Shown here: one piece after another, positions 6,532 to 7,923 of the stretch
Layout of the letters: the number at the start of each line of letters is the position of its first letter
How positions within the stretch are numbered: position 1 is the stretch's first letter
Origin: Flavobacteriales bacterium
GTDB taxonomy: Bacteria > Bacteroidota > Bacteroidia > DT-38
Assembly (NCBI GenBank): GCA_013214975.1
Contig: JABSPR010000103.1
Span: 1 to 7,923, forward strand
Direction: 5' to 3'
Length of the DNA stretch: 7,923 nucleotides
Translations under genes and position numbers: made by a program
Notes under the pieces: model-generated
What the model was told of the DNA's origin: nothing
Databases searched by the model: none
The model's input: only the letters and a program-made list of their open reading frames with translations

Positions 6532-7923
6532 ATGGACTTCCAAATCACATCCGAATACAAACCTACAGGAGATCAACCACAAGCAATTAAGCAATTGGTT
6601 GAAGGCATCAACAACAATGCTCGTGCGCAAACTTTGCTTGGAGTTACTGGAAGTGGTAAGACATTTACTGTAGCCAATATGATCCAAGAGGTTGGCCGGC
6701 CAACGCTAATACTTAGTCATAACAAGACTTTAGCAGCACAGCTATACGGTGAATTCAAACAGTTCTTTCCGGAAAATGCAGTAGAGTATTTCGTTTCTTA
6801 TTACGACTACTATCAGCCCGAAGCATATTTACCAGTAACCGATACATATATAGAGAAAGATTTATCTATCAACGAAGAAATCGAAAAGCTAAGACTAAGC
6901 ACCACTTCTTCTCTCTTATCTGGACGTAAAGATTTAATCGTTATTTCTTCTGTATCGTGTATTTATGGTATTGGAAATCCAAAAGATTTTAACGAGAATA
7001 AAGTCATTCTTAAAGTCGGTCAGCAAATTAGTCGAAATGGTTTATTGCATGCTTTAGTGAGCAGTATGTATTCTAGAACCGAGATGGAACTTAGTCGAGG
7101 TTCGTTTAGAGTTAAAGGAGATGTAGTTGACGTATTTCCGGCATATGCTGATTACTGCTATCGTATTGTATTTTTTGGGGACGAGATTGAAGAGCTCATG
7201 TCTTTTGAATTCATCAGCAATAAGGTGACTGAGAATTTGGAGGAAATGACTATCTATCCGGCGAATATCTTCATGACAAGTAAAGACACTTTACAAGGAG
7301 CTATTAAAGAAATCCAAGACGACATGATGGCTCAAGTTGAGTACTTCAAAGAAATAGGAAAAGGCCTTGAAGCAAAAAGACTCGAGCAAAAAGTAACTTA
7401 CGATCTGGAGATGATGCGAGAACTAGGCTACTGTTCTGGCATAGAAAACTACTCCAGATATTTCGATGGTCGAGAAGCAAACACGCGCCCCTTTTGCCTT
7501 ATTGATTACTTTCCAGATGATTTCGTTATGGTAATTGACGAGAGCCACGTTACCGTATCTCAAATTCATGCCATGTACGGCGGCGACAGATCACGAAAAC
7601 TGAACTTAGTTGAGTATGGCTTTAGGCTTCCATCTGCTATGGACAATCGGCCATTAAAGTTTGAAGAGTTTCAAGCCATAATTCCACAGACGGTTTATGT
7701 AAGTGCTACACCAGCCGATTACGAATTGGAGCAATCTGAAGGTGTAATTGTAGAACAAGTAATCCGACCTACTGGCCTACTCGATCCTGAGATTGAAGTA
7801 AGGCCGAGCACAAATCAAATCGACGATCTACTTGAAGAGATAGCCAAAATAATTGAACTAGACGAGCGAGTTTTAATTACTACGCTTACCAAAAGGATGT
7901 CTGAGGAGCTTACTAAATACTTA
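6532..7923 (+). CDS. uvrB: Excinuclease ABC subunit B (UvrB), N-terminal 464 residues, 3' end beyond window
   Basis: UvrB is the damage-verifying helicase-like subunit of nucleotide excision repair; it is loaded by UvrA and then recruits the UvrC nuclease. The frame is open from the ATG at 6532 to the last base. FQITSEYKPTGDQPQAI (3-19) is the classical UvrB opening. The Walker A motif is GVTGSGKT (37-44) with Lys43. The damage-probing beta-hairpin is SYYDYYQPEAYLP (89-101), with its aromatic residues intact. GSFRVKGDVVDVFPA (190-204), GIENYSR (303-309), the DESH Walker B (336-339), GDRSRK (351-356) and VSATP (390-394) all follow in order. Roughly 200 residues are missing, including helicase motif VI and the C-terminal UvrC-binding UVR motif. 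No Shine-Dalgarno precedes the start. A LexA-type palindrome is not evident in the short gap upstream, so damage control cannot be judged. Confidence 0.96.
   Translation, partial: MDFQITSEYKPTGDQPQAIKQLVEGINNNARAQTLLGVTGSGKTFTVANMIQEVGRPTLILSHNKTLAAQLYGEFKQFFPENAVEYFVSYYDYYQPEAYLPVTDTYIEKDLSINEEIEKLRLSTTSSLLSGRKDLIVISSVSCIYGIGNPKDFNENKVILKVGQQISRNGLLHALVSSMYSRTEMELSRGSFRVKGDVVDVFPAYADYCYRIVFFGDEIEELMSFEFISNKVTENLEEMTIYPANIFMTSKDTLQGAIKEIQDDMMAQVEYFKEIGKGLEAKRLEQKVTYDLEMMRELGYCSGIENYSRYFDGREANTRPFCLIDYFPDDFVMVIDESHVTVSQIHAMYGGDRSRKLNLVEYGFRLPSAMDNRPLKFEEFQAIIPQTVYVSATPADYELEQSEGVIVEQVIRPTGLLDPEIEVRPSTNQIDDLLEEIAKIIELDERVLITTLTKRMSEELTKYL

Noticed and set aside
6499..6687. Minus-strand open frame (62 codons) over the aroE-uvrB gap and uvrB start
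   Set aside because: Mostly antisense to the conserved UvrB N-terminus including its Walker A codons; no recognisable protein.
1..7923. A defence, mobile or otherwise accessory system
   Set aside because: Every long frame is a recognisable housekeeping or widespread family, gaps are minimal, and there are no integrases, transposases, toxin-antitoxin pairs, direct-repeat arrays or tRNA-associated attachment sites.

Overview
This 7.9 kb window looks like ordinary chromosomal core sequence from a member of the Bacteroidota, most likely a Flavobacteriales-type lineage. That assignment is an inference. It rests on the AT-rich codon usage, near-absent Shine-Dalgarno sequences, a perfect Bacteroidota-type -7 element (TAnnTTTG) in front of uvrB, and the character of the proteins (a GEGNGG-type phosphohexomutase, a short 247-aa AroE, a ComA homologue, a DUF368/PopT protein). 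I see no transposase, integrase, tRNA, rRNA, CRISPR array or phage gene, and no abrupt change in base or codon use.

Layout. Positions 1-2084 are a two-gene minus-strand unit: a phosphohexomutase, probably phosphoglucosamine mutase GlmM, followed with no spacer by a NifS/IscS-type cysteine desulfurase that leaves the window at position 1. A 206-bp divergent intergenic region (2085-2290) separates it from a tight plus-strand cluster. The cluster runs: a 12-repeat TPR protein, a ComA-family phosphosulfolactate synthase, a single-domain rhodanese, a DUF368/PopT polyprenyl-phosphate transporter and shikimate dehydrogenase AroE. Junctions inside the cluster are +3, -1, +10 and +3 bases, so it reads as one operon. 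After a 44-bp gap with its own candidate promoter comes uvrB, whose first 464 codons are present before the window ends.

How the genes may fit together. GlmM (UDP-GlcNAc precursor) and PopT (undecaprenyl-phosphate recycling) both feed cell-envelope synthesis. AroE is a step of aromatic biosynthesis. The ComA homologue and rhodanese, together with the divergent cysteine desulfurase, give the locus a sulfur theme. ComA joins sulfite to phosphoenolpyruvate, and a rhodanese can in principle release sulfite from thiosulfate. The most interesting open question is why a bacterium without visible comB or comC genes nearby carries a ComA homologue co-transcribed with a rhodanese, and what sulfonate it makes. 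The TPR protein has no assigned function. uvrB is an unrelated DNA-repair gene.

All protein-coding assignments come from reading motifs and lengths; no database search was possible.
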